A stretch of DNA of 64,000 nucleotides from an uncultured Eubacteriales bacterium (GCA_900549485.1 UROG01000005.1:1-64000), one strand, 5' to 3'. Positions 1 to 8,316 are shown, counted from the stretch's first letter. Numbers and translations are program-made. Notes: generated by a model from the letters alone, not told the origin.

Positions 1-241
1 CAAAAGCATCAAAAAAAGCCGTAGCCTCTGAATGGAACATTTCAGAGGCTTCTCTACCAATATCAGTCAGCAGACCTTTAAGTTCCGGGTAGGGCATTGC
101 ATATCTTTGACTTAAATATCGGAGCGACGCTCCGAGCTCACCGTCAGCCCCGCCGTATTGACTTATGATGAATTTTGCAAGCGCAGGGTTTGTATTTTTT
201 ATTTTTACGGGATATTGCAGCTTCTTTTCATACACAAACAT
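1..241 (-). CDS. cotJC: Spore coat protein CotJC (manganese-catalase family), N-terminal part, possibly truncated
   Basis: The first 62 residues read as CotJC, starting MFVYEKKLQYPVK and ending near KGLLTDIG, with the family's GELGASLRYLSQRYAMP segment. CotJC is a di-manganese catalase-like protein of the spore coat. It starts 3 bp after the CotJA/JB stop, so it is the last gene of a cotJ operon. The frame stays open to the window edge, but after residue 62 the usual TEELAHLE metal-ligand stretch is not recognisable. The DNA there forms a perfect inverted repeat plus a T run (see 11-50), so the gene may be cut short. The 3' end lies outside the window. Confidence 0.75.
   Translation of the reverse strand, partial: MFVYEKKLQYPVKIKNTNPALAKFIISQYGGADGELGASLRYLSQRYAMPYPELKGLLTDIGREASEMFHSEATAFFDAF
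11..50 (-). terminator. Terminator-like hairpin inside or ending cotJC
   Basis: Ten-base perfect inverted repeat (23-32 with 41-50, 8-nt loop) followed on the minus strand by a 7-T run at 12-18. It has the form of a rho-independent terminator, but it lies where CotJC should still be coding. Confidence 0.5.
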
Positions 242-244
242 ATA

Positions 245-682
245 TCAGCCCTCCTGCCTTTTCCTGTAATCCCATGGCCACGGATCCTCAAGCCAGCTGA
301 AACTGTCTGAATTTATCAGATCTCCCGTGCAGAGCACGCCGAATTTTTTCGTATATCTGTCTTTTGCTTCCTGTTTAAGGGCAAGAAATGTCTTAAACAT
401 CTGAAATGCCTCGGCATCGTCTTTATGGGTGTCAAGATATAGCTCAAGCTCATGCGCGGCAAAGCAAATGGCCTGCAATTCACTGAGCGGGTCATTGGGT
501 TGAAGTCCGTTAATTATATTCATAAAGGGCAAATCAAGTCCTGGAAAGAGCGTCCCGCGTGATAAGCCTTCATTGACCTCATAATACGGCACAGCCGATC
601 TCTGCATCGGAACATACGCCGCTGCGAGCGGGGCGTTCTGAGGCAGAGAGCCGGTTTTATACTCGTCTTTTTTGTTGTTCAA
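245..682 (-). CDS. CotJA-CotJB fusion spore coat protein
   Basis: A 145-residue protein. The N-terminal part carries the CotJA pattern (AYVPMQ, then GTLFPGLDLPF). The C-terminal part is CotJB (LYLDTHKDDAEAFQMF, ending WLEDPWPWDYR). In most spore formers these are two small adjacent genes; here one uninterrupted frame holds both. I chose the TTG at 682 because AAAGGAGGA sits 6 bases upstream; the ATG further out at 730 has no ribosome site. CotJ proteins assemble on the forespore surface from mother-cell (usually SigE) transcription; that regulation is family knowledge. cotJC follows 3 bp downstream. Confidence 0.85.
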   Translation of the reverse strand: MNNKKDEYKTGSLPQNAPLAAAYVPMQRSAVPYYEVNEGLSRGTLFPGLDLPFMNIINGLQPNDPLSELQAICFAAHELELYLDTHKDDAEAFQMFKTFLALKQEAKDRYTKKFGVLCTGDLINSDSFSWLEDPWPWDYRKRQEG

Positions 683-769
683 TTGTAATCCTCCTTTAAC
701 CGATACACTACATGATATGCAAAATGCCATCGGGATGACAGAACAAGGCGGTCATAATGAATCAAACTG

Positions 770-798
770 TTGACAGCATACGTTTTATGAGTTAAAAT
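770..798 (+). promoter_or_regulatory. Promoter of tRNA-Arg
   Basis: TTGACA (770-775) and TAAAAT (793-798) with a 17-bp spacer, placing the start point about 10 bases before the tRNA. Confidence 0.75.
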
Positions 799-813
799 AA
801 CATAGTTAAATAA

Positions 814-887
814 GCCCACGTAGCTCAGCAGGATAGAGCGGCCGCCTCCTAAGCGGCAGGCCAGAGGTTCGAATCCCCCCGTGGGTG
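814..887 (+). tRNA. tRNA-Arg (anticodon CCT)
   Basis: Cloverleaf with a 7-bp acceptor stem (814-820 with 880-886, one G-T pair), anticodon stem GCCGC/GCGGC enclosing loop CTCCTAA with anticodon CCT, and a T arm with GGTTCGAATCC. The CCA end is not encoded. It reads AGG codons. It is a typical integration target, and phage-like debris lies directly downstream. Confidence 0.95.
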
Positions 888-995
888 CTGCGCCGCCGCA
901 AGCGTTGTATCGCTTGCGGCGGCTTCTATATTGCCCAGCGCCGACAGCGCTTTTGCATCGTCAACGTTGACAACAATTCTTATGGTTTCGCTCAT
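849..995 (-). pseudogene. Truncated phage-like reading frame running into the tRNA
   Basis: A GGAGG ribosome site 9 bases before an ATG opens a 48-codon frame starting MSETIRIVVNVDDAKALSAL. It ends only after entering the antisense of tRNA-Arg, so its C-terminus is an accident of the junction. The N-terminus resembles the start of tail tape-measure type phage proteins, but that is an impression, not a match. I read it as a gene beheaded by recombination at the tRNA. Confidence 0.4.
892..923. terminator. Hairpin directly after the tRNA
   Basis: Perfect 13-bp stem (892-904 with 911-923, loop TTGTAT). There is no real T run, so it may be a processing or weak termination structure, or part of the recombination junction. 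Confidence 0.4.
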
Positions 996-1093
996 TCGGC
1001 AATTCCTCCGCTAAAAAATGCTTGAATATCCCCCTTGCTTCTGTTACAATCAAGTCACAAAGAGATATAATGAATAAGAAAGGGGAGAGTCTT

Positions 1094-1342
1094 ATGAATT
1101 GGGACGATTCTCAGCTTGCTTCTTCCGCTTTCGCAAAAGGTCACGGCGGGTTGTCTCTCGGTCAGCGTTGGGGTCTTGCTTCAATTCTCCGCGGTAACAG
1201 CGATTATTCTTCAAGAGAAGACCTGAAATCCGCTAAGAAAAAAAAGGAAATTGATGATCGTTTGGAAGTTTTCGCAAGAGCAGGCGAAAAATATCGCAAA
1301 GAAATAGAAACACGTCTCGGCGTTGACATTACTAAACTGTAA
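1094..1342 (+). CDS. Small hypothetical protein (82 aa)
   Basis: Starts MNWDDSQLASSAFAKGHGG with AGGGGAG 8 bases upstream and a possible -10 TATAAT at 1066-1071. The C-terminal half is highly charged and probably helical (Lys/Glu/Arg rich). No family recognised. It sits between two phage-like fragments on the other strand, and its 3' end overlaps one of them by 11 bases. It could be a leftover accessory gene of the same lost element. Confidence 0.5.
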   Translation: MNWDDSQLASSAFAKGHGGLSLGQRWGLASILRGNSDYSSREDLKSAKKKKEIDDRLEVFARAGEKYRKEIETRLGVDITKL

Positions 1343-1553
1343 ACCCCGCACTTTCCAGCGCGGCGATCAGGTCATGCCCCGCCTTGCCGCTGTCTACGTA
1401 TTCGTCCCGCGCTTCGTTCATAAAAGGGCGGGGATAAGGCTGGTTGTATCCGTCGCCGCTCTCCATTATCGGTACTTCAAGCCTTGTCTGCGCGCTGTTC
1501 TGTTTTTCCAATATATAAGTCCGTCGCATGGGTGCTGACGTGGTCTTAATCAA
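1332..1553 (-). pseudogene. C-terminal piece of a phage structural protein (putative)
   Basis: An open frame of up to 73 codons with no ribosome site at its 5' end; the nearest starts are TTG 1553 and ATG 1529, and a stop lies just upstream. The segment YPRPFMNEARDEYVDSG resembles the conserved C-terminus of HK97 gp10-like head-tail proteins, where a PRPF/HPFL motif leads into a terminal helix. Read as a 5'-truncated remnant. Similarity is by eye only. Confidence 0.35.
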
Positions 1554-1605
1554 AGCAGCTCATGCACTATTTTTCCTTTTATACCAAATGTTAATATTTA
1601 GCCAA

Positions 1606-1650
1606 TCAAAAAAGCAGTCTGCTTATATTGCAGGCTGCTCTTTTTTTGAT
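1606..1650. terminator. Bidirectional terminator
   Basis: AGCAGTCTGC (1613-1622) pairs with GCAGGCTGCT (1630-1639), with A and T runs on either side so it works on both strands. It ends the M20 peptidase transcript. Confidence 0.8.
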
Positions 1651-1658
1651 TCAGAACT

Positions 1659-3104
1659 TTATTTTTCGTCGTTCAGGCGAATGAGCGTTTTATAAAAATC
1701 AACCGCTCCGGGGAGAGAGTTATATTCAACATTCTCGTTAAGCCCATGCATACCCTTCATCTGTTCGGGACCGTAGATTATAGGAGAGAATCTGATGCAG
1801 TTATCGCATATCTCGTTGAAAAACCTCGCGTCGGTCCCGCCGGTCATAACATAAGGCGTGTAGGCAAGACCGGGGAAGACCTGCTCAACAGACTGCGTAA
1901 CCATTTTGAATGCGCCGCCGGCTATATCAACGCTCTTGCAGGAGCGGTACCCATCAATAAGCTCTGCATCTATATTATACTTGGCAGACAGCTCCGTTAC
2001 GAGCTTTACGCTTTCTTCCATATCCTGATGCGGGATAAAACGCATATTTGCGCAGACGCTTGCGTTTTGCGGGATGACATTGTATGCCTCGGAGCCTGAC
2101 TGCACGGTAAATGCCATTGTGGTTTGCAGCATTGCGGCAGCTTCGGAGGAAATGCCGGGCATAAGCCTTGAAAGGATGCCTTTGAAAAGCCAGAGATTAC
2201 CGAATACGAACCGCAGCGGGAACGAGGCGTAGGGTGCAAGACCGGCAAACATGGCCTCTACTTCACGGCAAAACATTTTTTTGAACGGATTATGCTTTTC
2301 GATTTCGGTCTCAAAAGCGGCAAGACGGACTATAGGCGTGTTTCTGCCGGGAGCGCTTGCGTGACCGCCGTTGGAGTGGGCGGTAAAGCGAACGTTGCCC
2401 TGTCCCTTTTCAAGGACGCCTATCATGGCAAAGTTGCCCTTTACGCCGGCGATCGGATCTGTAACTATTGCGCCGCCTTCGTCGCATACAAGATACGGTT
2501 TTACTCCGCGGCGGCTAAGCTCTCTGACGATTTTCGGCGCGCCGTCTCCGCCGACCTCTTCCGTGCATGAGGATGAGATGTAAAGATCATTGACAGGTTC
2601 ATACCCTGACTTAAGCAGCTCCTCAAATGTCTGAAGAATACACATGACGGAGCACTTTGTATCGCACGCGCCGCGTCCCCATACTTTGCCGTCCTCTATA
2701 TCGCCGGAAAAGTAGCTGTGTGTCCATTCGCCTCCGGCCGGAACAACATCCTGATGTCCCATTAGTATTATTGGGCGCTCGGATTTTTTACCTTTCCAAT
2801 ATATAAGAAGATTTCCGTCGATATTGTTTACTTCAAGCCTCTCAAACACGGTGGGGAAGAGTGCTGCAAGAACGGTATGAAACTCGTTGAATCTGTCGCT
2901 TCTGTCAACATTCGGATAGGAAACGGTTTCAAATTTCACCATTTCGGAAAGCTTTTTTGCATACTCCATAGCTCTTTCCGGATCAGGCGAAGGAGTGTAT
3001 GTTGTGAATCGCTTTTTTATGAATAATGTTCTGATAAGCGCAATAAGCAGCAAAAGCAAAATTACAGCCAGCGCGGCAAGCAAAATAAAGCCGATGATTT
3101 TCAT
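1659..3104 (-). CDS. M20 family metallopeptidase, membrane-anchored
   Basis: 481 residues. Residues 1-28 form one transmembrane anchor, followed by the M20 catalytic domain. Zinc-site motifs are visible: MGHQDVVP, WGRGACDTK, SSCTEEVGGDG (catalytic Glu pair) and a C-terminal GMHGLNENV histidine. It resembles the carboxypeptidase PM20D1/CPS1 branch, which cleaves or conjugates N-acyl amino acids and dipeptides. It is the last gene of a three-gene minus-strand unit with two membrane proteins, 24 bp after the middle one, so it may process a substrate they move. The ribosome site before its ATG is weak. Confidence 0.9.
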   Translation of the reverse strand: MKIIGFILLAALAVILLLLLIALIRTLFIKKRFTTYTPSPDPERAMEYAKKLSEMVKFETVSYPNVDRSDRFNEFHTVLAALFPTVFERLEVNNIDGNLLIYWKGKKSERPIILMGHQDVVPAGGEWTHSYFSGDIEDGKVWGRGACDTKCSVMCILQTFEELLKSGYEPVNDLYISSSCTEEVGGDGAPKIVRELSRRGVKPYLVCDEGGAIVTDPIAGVKGNFAMIGVLEKGQGNVRFTAHSNGGHASAPGRNTPIVRLAAFETEIEKHNPFKKMFCREVEAMFAGLAPYASFPLRFVFGNLWLFKGILSRLMPGISSEAAAMLQTTMAFTVQSGSEAYNVIPQNASVCANMRFIPHQDMEESVKLVTELSAKYNIDAELIDGYRSCKSVDIAGGAFKMVTQSVEQVFPGLAYTPYVMTGGTDARFFNEICDNCIRFSPIIYGPEQMKGMHGLNENVEYNSLPGAVDFYKTLIRLNDEK

Positions 3105-3128
3105 CTTACATAACTGATAGCGTAAGTT

Positions 3129-3824
3129 TTACACTATCTCCTCCTGTTTTTTGGATTTGCGGAAAAATAGGAACGCAACGCCTATTGCAATAGCGCCGCT
3201 TGGAATGATCATAAAGCTTGTGGAGCTTGTAAGAGAGGGGACGAAGATAAACAGCAGCGACATGAAGACGAAGGGGAACAGCGCCACTTTGATATCCTGT
3301 CTGTAATACTTATAAGCCATCGCGCCGAAAAGCGCAGGAACGACATTGGAAAATGCAGGCTGCAATGCTTCGGACTGAAGTACAGGCTGAAGCGGCTGAA
3401 GCAGGAGGACGCCGAGCGCAAGCACAACTATTGTCACCAGCGAGGAGGTAGCTATCGAAAGCGTGGAGATTATCTCGTTTTCTGCGGTTCCGGTTTTCGC
3501 GCCGACAATATCCCTTGCGTTTATCGCACACGGAATCTTCATATTGATAAGATTGCCTGTTATAAAAGCAAGATATGACCCGCCGGCGCCGAGCATCGGC
3601 GTGTATATAAGGTATTCGACAATGCCGCTTACAAGGTAGACAAGACCGATAGCAAGAAAGCCCTTGAGAAAAGCGCCCATATTCGGCGAAGCGTGAAGAA
3701 CAAGCCCCATCACAAAGGGGGCGCCGAGCAGAAGACCAAGGGCGATCAACGAAAAAGCTCTGCCGAAGATATGCGTCCGCCGGTTGTATTGTTCAAAAAT
3801 CTGATTTTTTTCTTCCTGTGTCAT
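3129..3824 (-). CDS. Integral membrane protein, partner of DUF5058 protein
   Basis: 231 residues with about six hydrophobic helices after a charged N-terminus (MTQEEKNQIFEQYNRRTH) and a basic C-terminal tail (RKSKKQEEIV). No named family recognised. It lies 17 bp after the DUF5058 gene and 24 bp before the M20 peptidase. The pairing of two membrane proteins with a peptidase suggests a two-subunit transporter for peptides or acylated amino acids; that is inference from context only. Confidence 0.8.
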   Translation of the reverse strand: MTQEEKNQIFEQYNRRTHIFGRAFSLIALGLLLGAPFVMGLVLHASPNMGAFLKGFLAIGLVYLVSGIVEYLIYTPMLGAGGSYLAFITGNLINMKIPCAINARDIVGAKTGTAENEIISTLSIATSSLVTIVVLALGVLLLQPLQPVLQSEALQPAFSNVVPALFGAMAYKYYRQDIKVALFPFVFMSLLFIFVPSLTSSTSFMIIPSGAIAIGVAFLFFRKSKKQEEIV

Positions 3825-3841
3825 TTTTTTCCGCTCCTTCC

Positions 3842-4597
3842 TTAAAGTTTGCCGAAGAGTACGGCGGAAGCCATTGCCGCAAGCATACTTCCGGCAATCG
3901 AAAAGCTATCGACCCAAGCAGCCTTTTTCTTTTCTGACAGCCAGATAAAGCCAGCCATAACAAGCCCGGCAATGGCGGAAACCGCAAGCGGGATCCAAGC
4001 GCCTGTAAAACTGAAAAGGCCGTTGCCTGAGACAAGGTCGCCGATGTAGCTGCCGATATATGCGCTTACAAGCCCGATGAACATAGCGGTCATTGCTTTG
4101 TCGCCGAAGCCGCCGAAAGACGAAGCGCCTTTTTTGCCGCTGTTTCCGCTGAGCCTTTCGGTATATTTTTTGTTGAATACGATCGTAAGTACCATTCCCC
4201 ATATGATGCAGAAGCTCATCATAAGTGCAATGGTCACAAAAGCTTCCGGCGTCATCTGAGCGGCGGAAAGAGTAATGCCCACCTGCTCTGCGGCAGCCTC
4301 CGCAACCTGCGTTTCATAGTGCAGAGCGCCTATAACGCTCAGCCTCAGCCAGGGAAGGGGAATGCCAAGGCTTCCTGACAGGGCGATAACGCCAAGAAGG
4401 ATGCCGACGCTTGGAAGTACGGCGAAGGTTGCGCTTGCAATTATGGCGCGCTTCATTTTTGCCGTATCCATGCCGATGGCCTTGCCTGCTTTATATGCGC
4501 GAACCATAAAGAACAGGCACATCAAAGCGACAATGAAGACGATCCCGCCGCAGATAAGATACATTGCGGGGCTGTTCAGCTGGGTAAGAATTGACAT
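3842..4597 (-). CDS. DUF5058 family membrane protein
   Basis: 251 residues with six or more transmembrane segments, starting MSILTQLNSPAMYLICGG. I recognise the DUF5058 family, found in Clostridia and not characterised. It is the first gene of the M20 peptidase unit. The start has a GGGAGTGA site upstream. Function unknown; see the neighbouring entries for the transporter hypothesis. Confidence 0.75.
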   Translation of the reverse strand: MSILTQLNSPAMYLICGGIVFIVALMCLFFMVRAYKAGKAIGMDTAKMKRAIIASATFAVLPSVGILLGVIALSGSLGIPLPWLRLSVIGALHYETQVAEAAAEQVGITLSAAQMTPEAFVTIALMMSFCIIWGMVLTIVFNKKYTERLSGNSGKKGASSFGGFGDKAMTAMFIGLVSAYIGSYIGDLVSGNGLFSFTGAWIPLAVSAIAGLVMAGFIWLSEKKKAAWVDSFSIAGSMLAAMASAVLFGKL

Positions 4598-4611
4598 TGA
4601 ATCACTCCCTG

Positions 4612-4680
4612 TACATCTTTATTGATGTATCTTATCATATACTGAAAACTATGTCCATTATTTTTGATAGAATATGTCCA
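4612..4680. promoter_or_regulatory. Intergenic regulatory repeats between the M20 unit and asparaginase
   Basis: TACATC/GATGTA inverted repeat (4612-4617 with 4624-4629) just ahead of the DUF5058 ribosome site, and a direct repeat TATGTCCA at 4650-4657 and 4673-4680, 23 bases apart (about two helical turns). Both are plausible operators; no regulator is adjacent. Confidence 0.3.
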
Positions 4681-4738
4681 ATTGCAAGAAGCAGGTATAC
4701 GGGTTATAATGAATGAAAAAATTAGGGTGTGGTTCGTT

Positions 4739-5761
4739 TTGAAAAAAAGGATACTTATTATATATACGGGCGGAACGATAGGTATGGTTCCGTCAGACAG
4801 AGGATATGTCCCGGGAAAAGAATCGTTCTATGAGCTGCTCGGCGCGATGCCGGAGCTGAACTCCGAAAAAATGCCTCAATGGGACATTATAAGCACCGAC
4901 CCGCTGCTCGATTCATCGAATATAACGGTAAATGAATGGAACAAAATAGGGCGCGCAATAAGCGCCAATTATACATCCTATGACGGGTTTGTCATCCTTC
5001 ACGGCACGGATACGATGGCCTATACCGCCTCTGCACTCTCTTTTATGCTCGAAAACAATGCTAAGCCGGTTGTTCTTACCGGCTCTCAGATACCGCTTTG
5101 CGAAATAAGGAACGACGCACGGGATAATCTTATTACAGCTATGATGATAGCCGCCGGGGATGAGGTAAAGGAAGTATGCCTGTATTTCGGCGGCAAGCTG
5201 CTGCGCGGCAACAGAGCGATAAAATATTCCGCGGATGATATGATCGCCTTTGCTTCACCCAACTATCCGCCGCTTGCGGACGTCGGAATAAGCATAAAAT
5301 ACAACAGCAAAATGCTTAGAAGACCTGAAAATCGAGATTTTGCACTCAGAGAGCTTGAGAATATTCCGATAGGGGTAATAAAGGTGTTCCCGGGGATACA
5401 GTTTGAGCTGTTTGACTCGATAATGACAGAACGGCTTAAGGGAATAGTCCTTGAAACGTTCGGTGCGGGCAATATTCCCGGCAACGGGGACGCGCTTCTG
5501 CCGATAATCAGAAAGGCTTCCGCCAACGGAACGATCATGGCGGTATGTTCGCAGTGCCCGCAGGGGACAGTGTCAATAGGTACGTATGAGGCAAGCTCTC
5601 AGCTGAAGGAAGCCGGCGCCGTAAGCGGCTTTGATATAACGACCGAAGCGGCAATAGCAAAGCTCTATTATCTTTTCAGCTGCGGCTGCGACAACGGACA
5701 GATAAAGGAGAAAATGAGCAAAGATCTCCGCGGGGAGATGTCCGAATATAAAACGGAGTAA
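4739..5761 (+). CDS. ansA: Type I L-asparaginase
   Basis: Hydrolyses L-asparagine to aspartate and ammonia in the cytoplasm. Family motifs: IIYTGGTIGM (first catalytic Thr), VILHGTDTMAYTAS (second Thr with Asp), VLTGSQIPL. The TTG at 4739 gives MKKRILIIYTGG, matching the usual N-terminus, with a weak AGGGTG site. An ATG at 4709 would add ten residues and has no better site. About 340 residues, normal for the cytoplasmic type. MazG follows 4 bp later, so they are probably co-transcribed. Confidence 0.9.
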   Translation: MKKRILIIYTGGTIGMVPSDRGYVPGKESFYELLGAMPELNSEKMPQWDIISTDPLLDSSNITVNEWNKIGRAISANYTSYDGFVILHGTDTMAYTASALSFMLENNAKPVVLTGSQIPLCEIRNDARDNLITAMMIAAGDEVKEVCLYFGGKLLRGNRAIKYSADDMIAFASPNYPPLADVGISIKYNSKMLRRPENRDFALRELENIPIGVIKVFPGIQFELFDSIMTERLKGIVLETFGAGNIPGNGDALLPIIRKASANGTIMAVCSQCPQGTVSIGTYEASSQLKEAGAVSGFDITTEAAIAKLYYLFSCGCDNGQIKEKMSKDLRGEMSEYKTE

Positions 5762-5765
5762 ATAT

Positions 5766-6239
5766 ATGAGCGAAATTGAGCAATTCGTCAATGTAATAAA
5801 GCTTTTGAGAAGTGAAAACGGATGTCCGTGGGACAGGGAACAGACACATTCGTCTCTTAAAGCCGCCTGCATCGAAGAAGCGGCGGAGGTGGTGTGCGGG
5901 ATAAATATTTTTGAAAAAACGGGCAACAGCGATAATCTCAAAGAGGAACTGGGCGATCTCCTTTTGCAGGTCGTGATGCAATCGCAGATCGCGGATGAAG
6001 AAGGGCTGTTTGACTTTGAGGATGTGGCAAGGTGCGTCAAAGAAAAAATGATCAGGAGACATCCTCATGTATTTTCGGATGAAGAGCTTGATACATCCAC
6101 GCAGGTACTCAAACGCTGGGACGAGATAAAGCACAAGGAAAAGACCGGAAAAGAATGGATGGAAGCTGAGCTCCCTGCAGCCTTTGAGGAGACAAAGCTT
6201 CTTGTTGACAGAGCAATGGAACGCAAAGGAATAAGATAA
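5766..6239 (+). CDS. MazG-type nucleoside triphosphate pyrophosphohydrolase
   Basis: 157 residues, a single MazG domain. The metal-binding set is present: CPWDREQTH near the start, EEAAEV, and EELGDLLLQVV, followed by RRHPHVF and a KRWDEIK helix. Such proteins hydrolyse (d)NTPs to NMP and pyrophosphate, limiting aberrant nucleotides. Shorter than the two-domain E. coli MazG, and closer to the single-domain clostridial form. Confidence 0.9.
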   Translation: MSEIEQFVNVIKLLRSENGCPWDREQTHSSLKAACIEEAAEVVCGINIFEKTGNSDNLKEELGDLLLQVVMQSQIADEEGLFDFEDVARCVKEKMIRRHPHVFSDEELDTSTQVLKRWDEIKHKEKTGKEWMEAELPAAFEETKLLVDRAMERKGIR

Positions 6240-6341
6240 ATTTTGCGTCTGCTTCACGGCGGACAAGCGTCAGCGGGCGCATACGCAGAGTTTTTACAAT
6301 AAATCGGCATAATGCTGAGCGATGAACTAAAAGGAGAGTTA

Positions 6342-6860
6342 ATGAACCCGGTCGTTGTCGGAAATATAATATGTTTTGCCGGCTCAATAATAATGATGCT
6401 GATGGGGCTTATTAAGGAAAAAAGAAGCTTTTTGTCGGTTCAATGCGGGATGAATGCTGTTTTTGTGGTAGGCAACTATGTTCTTGGCGGCATATCCGGC
6501 TCAATCGCCAATGCCGTCACAATGTTGAGGAACCTTTTCTGCCTGAAATATAAAATGGGGCTTTGGAGCAAGCTATTTTTTATCATCCTGCAATTGGGGC
6601 TGACATTTGCGGCAGGCTGCGACAACATTATTATGTGGCTTCCCATAATAGGCGCGTGTATTTTTACATGGTTTATGGACAGCGAAAATATGGTGCTGCT
6701 GAAAATAATTATTATTGCTTCACAACTTATGTGGGCCGTGTTTGATTTTTCAATAAGCAATTTTGCGACGCTTCCGTTTGATATTGCAGCGTCGGTTACA
6801 AATTCCGTTTCACTTGCCGTGATTCTTAAAGACAGGAAAGCGGACAGCAAAGCGCAGTGA
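6342..6860 (+). CDS. YgjV family inner membrane protein
   Basis: 172 residues with five or six hydrophobic helices, starting MNPVVVGNIICFAGSI. The length and helix pattern match the YgjV (Imp-YgjV) family, function unknown. ATG 6342 is chosen because AAGGAG sits 5 bases upstream. A free-standing gene between mazG and a TSCPD gene on the same strand. Confidence 0.7.
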   Translation: MNPVVVGNIICFAGSIIMMLMGLIKEKRSFLSVQCGMNAVFVVGNYVLGGISGSIANAVTMLRNLFCLKYKMGLWSKLFFIILQLGLTFAAGCDNIIMWLPIIGACIFTWFMDSENMVLLKIIIIASQLMWAVFDFSISNFATLPFDIAASVTNSVSLAVILKDRKADSKAQ

Positions 6861-6901
6861 TCACACGAAATATGTACAATTATAGAAAAAGGAGATAAAA
6901 A

Positions 6902-7180
6902 ATGTTTCACTATGAGTATTTTACAAAAGGTACCTGCTCAAGGATAATAAGTTTCGATCTGGACGGGGATGTGGTGCATAATATCCATTTTGAAGGCGGC
7001 TGCAACGGGAACCTGAAAGCGATCTCCATCCTGGTTGAGGGGCAGACCGTCGGAGAAATCGAAAAGAAGCTCGGCGGCGTTGAGTGCGGCAGCCGTAAGA
7101 CTTCCTGTTCGGATCAGCTCTCCAAAGCGGTTCGCGCCGCATATAACGCTTCTGTTGAAGCAGGCAACGCACAGGAATAA
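6902..7180 (+). CDS. TSCPD domain protein (TIGR03905 type)
   Basis: 92 residues. The pattern of ribonucleotide-reductase C-terminal TSCPD domains is visible: GTCSRIISFDLDG, FEGGCNGNLKAI, and CGSRKTSCSDQLSKAV, with four cysteines that could bind metal. Small stand-alone TSCPD proteins are widespread in Clostridia with no assigned role. Good site AAAGGAG upstream. A strong terminator follows. Confidence 0.85.
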   Translation: MFHYEYFTKGTCSRIISFDLDGDVVHNIHFEGGCNGNLKAISILVEGQTVGEIEKKLGGVECGSRKTSCSDQLSKAVRAAYNASVEAGNAQE

Positions 7181-7222
7181 ACCGCAGAGCAACGCTCTTT
7201 GAAAATCCGCATTATACAAAAG

Positions 7223-7286
7223 CAAACAGAAAAACCGTAAAAATCCGTGGTTAAATCGGACTTTTGCGGTTTTTCTGTTTGTTTTA
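7223..7286. terminator. Convergent terminator
   Basis: Perfect 15-bp inverted repeat (7223-7237 with 7267-7281), A/T-rich at its ends, between converging genes TSCPD and xdhC. Confidence 0.8.
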
Positions 7287-7299
7287 GCAGTGAAAAATT

Positions 7300-8316
7300 T
7301 CAATTCTTGTTTCTCTCAGCCCGAAACTCAATGAGCTGAGCGGCTATTGAGATTGCGATTTCGGCAGGGGTTTTGGCTTTTATTTTAAGCCCGATCGGGG
7401 AGGTTATGCGCTCAAACACGCTGTCGTCAAAGCCGTATTCTTCCTTTAGACGTGCGTACACACCGGCTTTCTTGTGCGCAGAGCCGATAACGCCGATATA
7501 GCAGGCATCCGTCTGGAGCAGCTGCGCCTGAACGACTGCGTCATATGCATGACCTCTTGTCATAACGCAGGCATAATCTTCTTCCGTAACATTTATATAG
7601 TCAGAGAGATGCTGAAAGTCGATAAGCTTGACCTCCTCTGCACTCTCAAACAGCTCACGCTTTGCAAATTCCGGCCTGTCGTCGAGTGCAACACAACGGA
7701 AGCCCACGTGGGAAAGCACCGGAACAAGCTCCTGTGCAACATGTCCGCATCCGAAGACATAAACCCTACCGGATGAGTTGATCTGCTCCACATAAAAATC
7801 CCTGCCGTCCTTTATAATACGCTGAGGGTGGCGGGTAAGCGCTTCATCGACCCATGCAGGCGCGTCTACGCCGATATATCCGGTCTCCGTGCTGTAAAGC
7901 CCCAAACGCCCGTTATCGGATATTTCGGAGATAATCCACAAGTCGCCGCCTTTTTTAAAAAGCTCCTCAGCTTTTTCTGCAATATTCAGCACTTCGCTGT
8001 CGTCGGAAGAGATATACTTGAAAAAAACATTGACAGCTCCGCCGCATATCATGCCGAGCTTCTGAACATCGTCTTTTGTAAGCGAAAAGTCACGCTCGGC
8101 GGATTCCTTTTTTTCCAGAAGCTCCGCCGCAATTTTTTCCGAACGGTATTCGACGGCTCCGCCGCCTATCGTACCGCAGATTCGTCCCTCTTTGCCCACG
8201 ATCATACGCGCACCTGCACCGCGCGGGGTCGCGCCGGATGACGCAATGACCGTAACAAGCACCAGATTCTCGCCGTGACTGAGCTTTTCGGCAATCAATT
8301 TCAGCATTTCTCTCAT
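7300..8316 (-). CDS. XdhC/CoxI family molybdenum hydroxylase maturation protein
   Basis: 338 residues. The N-terminal XdhC-CoxI domain has ASSGATPRGAGARM and ICGTIGGGAVEY; a C-terminal Rossmann domain has VYVFGCGHVAQEL and VIGSAHKK. XdhC proteins insert or sulfurate the molybdenum cofactor of xanthine dehydrogenase-like enzymes. Site GGGAGGG upstream of the ATG. It is the last gene after a phosphatase-HD and a MocA-HTH protein. No molybdenum hydroxylase is present in the window, so the client must be elsewhere. Confidence 0.9.
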   Translation of the reverse strand: MREMLKLIAEKLSHGENLVLVTVIASSGATPRGAGARMIVGKEGRICGTIGGGAVEYRSEKIAAELLEKKESAERDFSLTKDDVQKLGMICGGAVNVFFKYISSDDSEVLNIAEKAEELFKKGGDLWIISEISDNGRLGLYSTETGYIGVDAPAWVDEALTRHPQRIIKDGRDFYVEQINSSGRVYVFGCGHVAQELVPVLSHVGFRCVALDDRPEFAKRELFESAEEVKLIDFQHLSDYINVTEEDYACVMTRGHAYDAVVQAQLLQTDACYIGVIGSAHKKAGVYARLKEEYGFDDSVFERITSPIGLKIKAKTPAEIAISIAAQLIEFRAERNKN

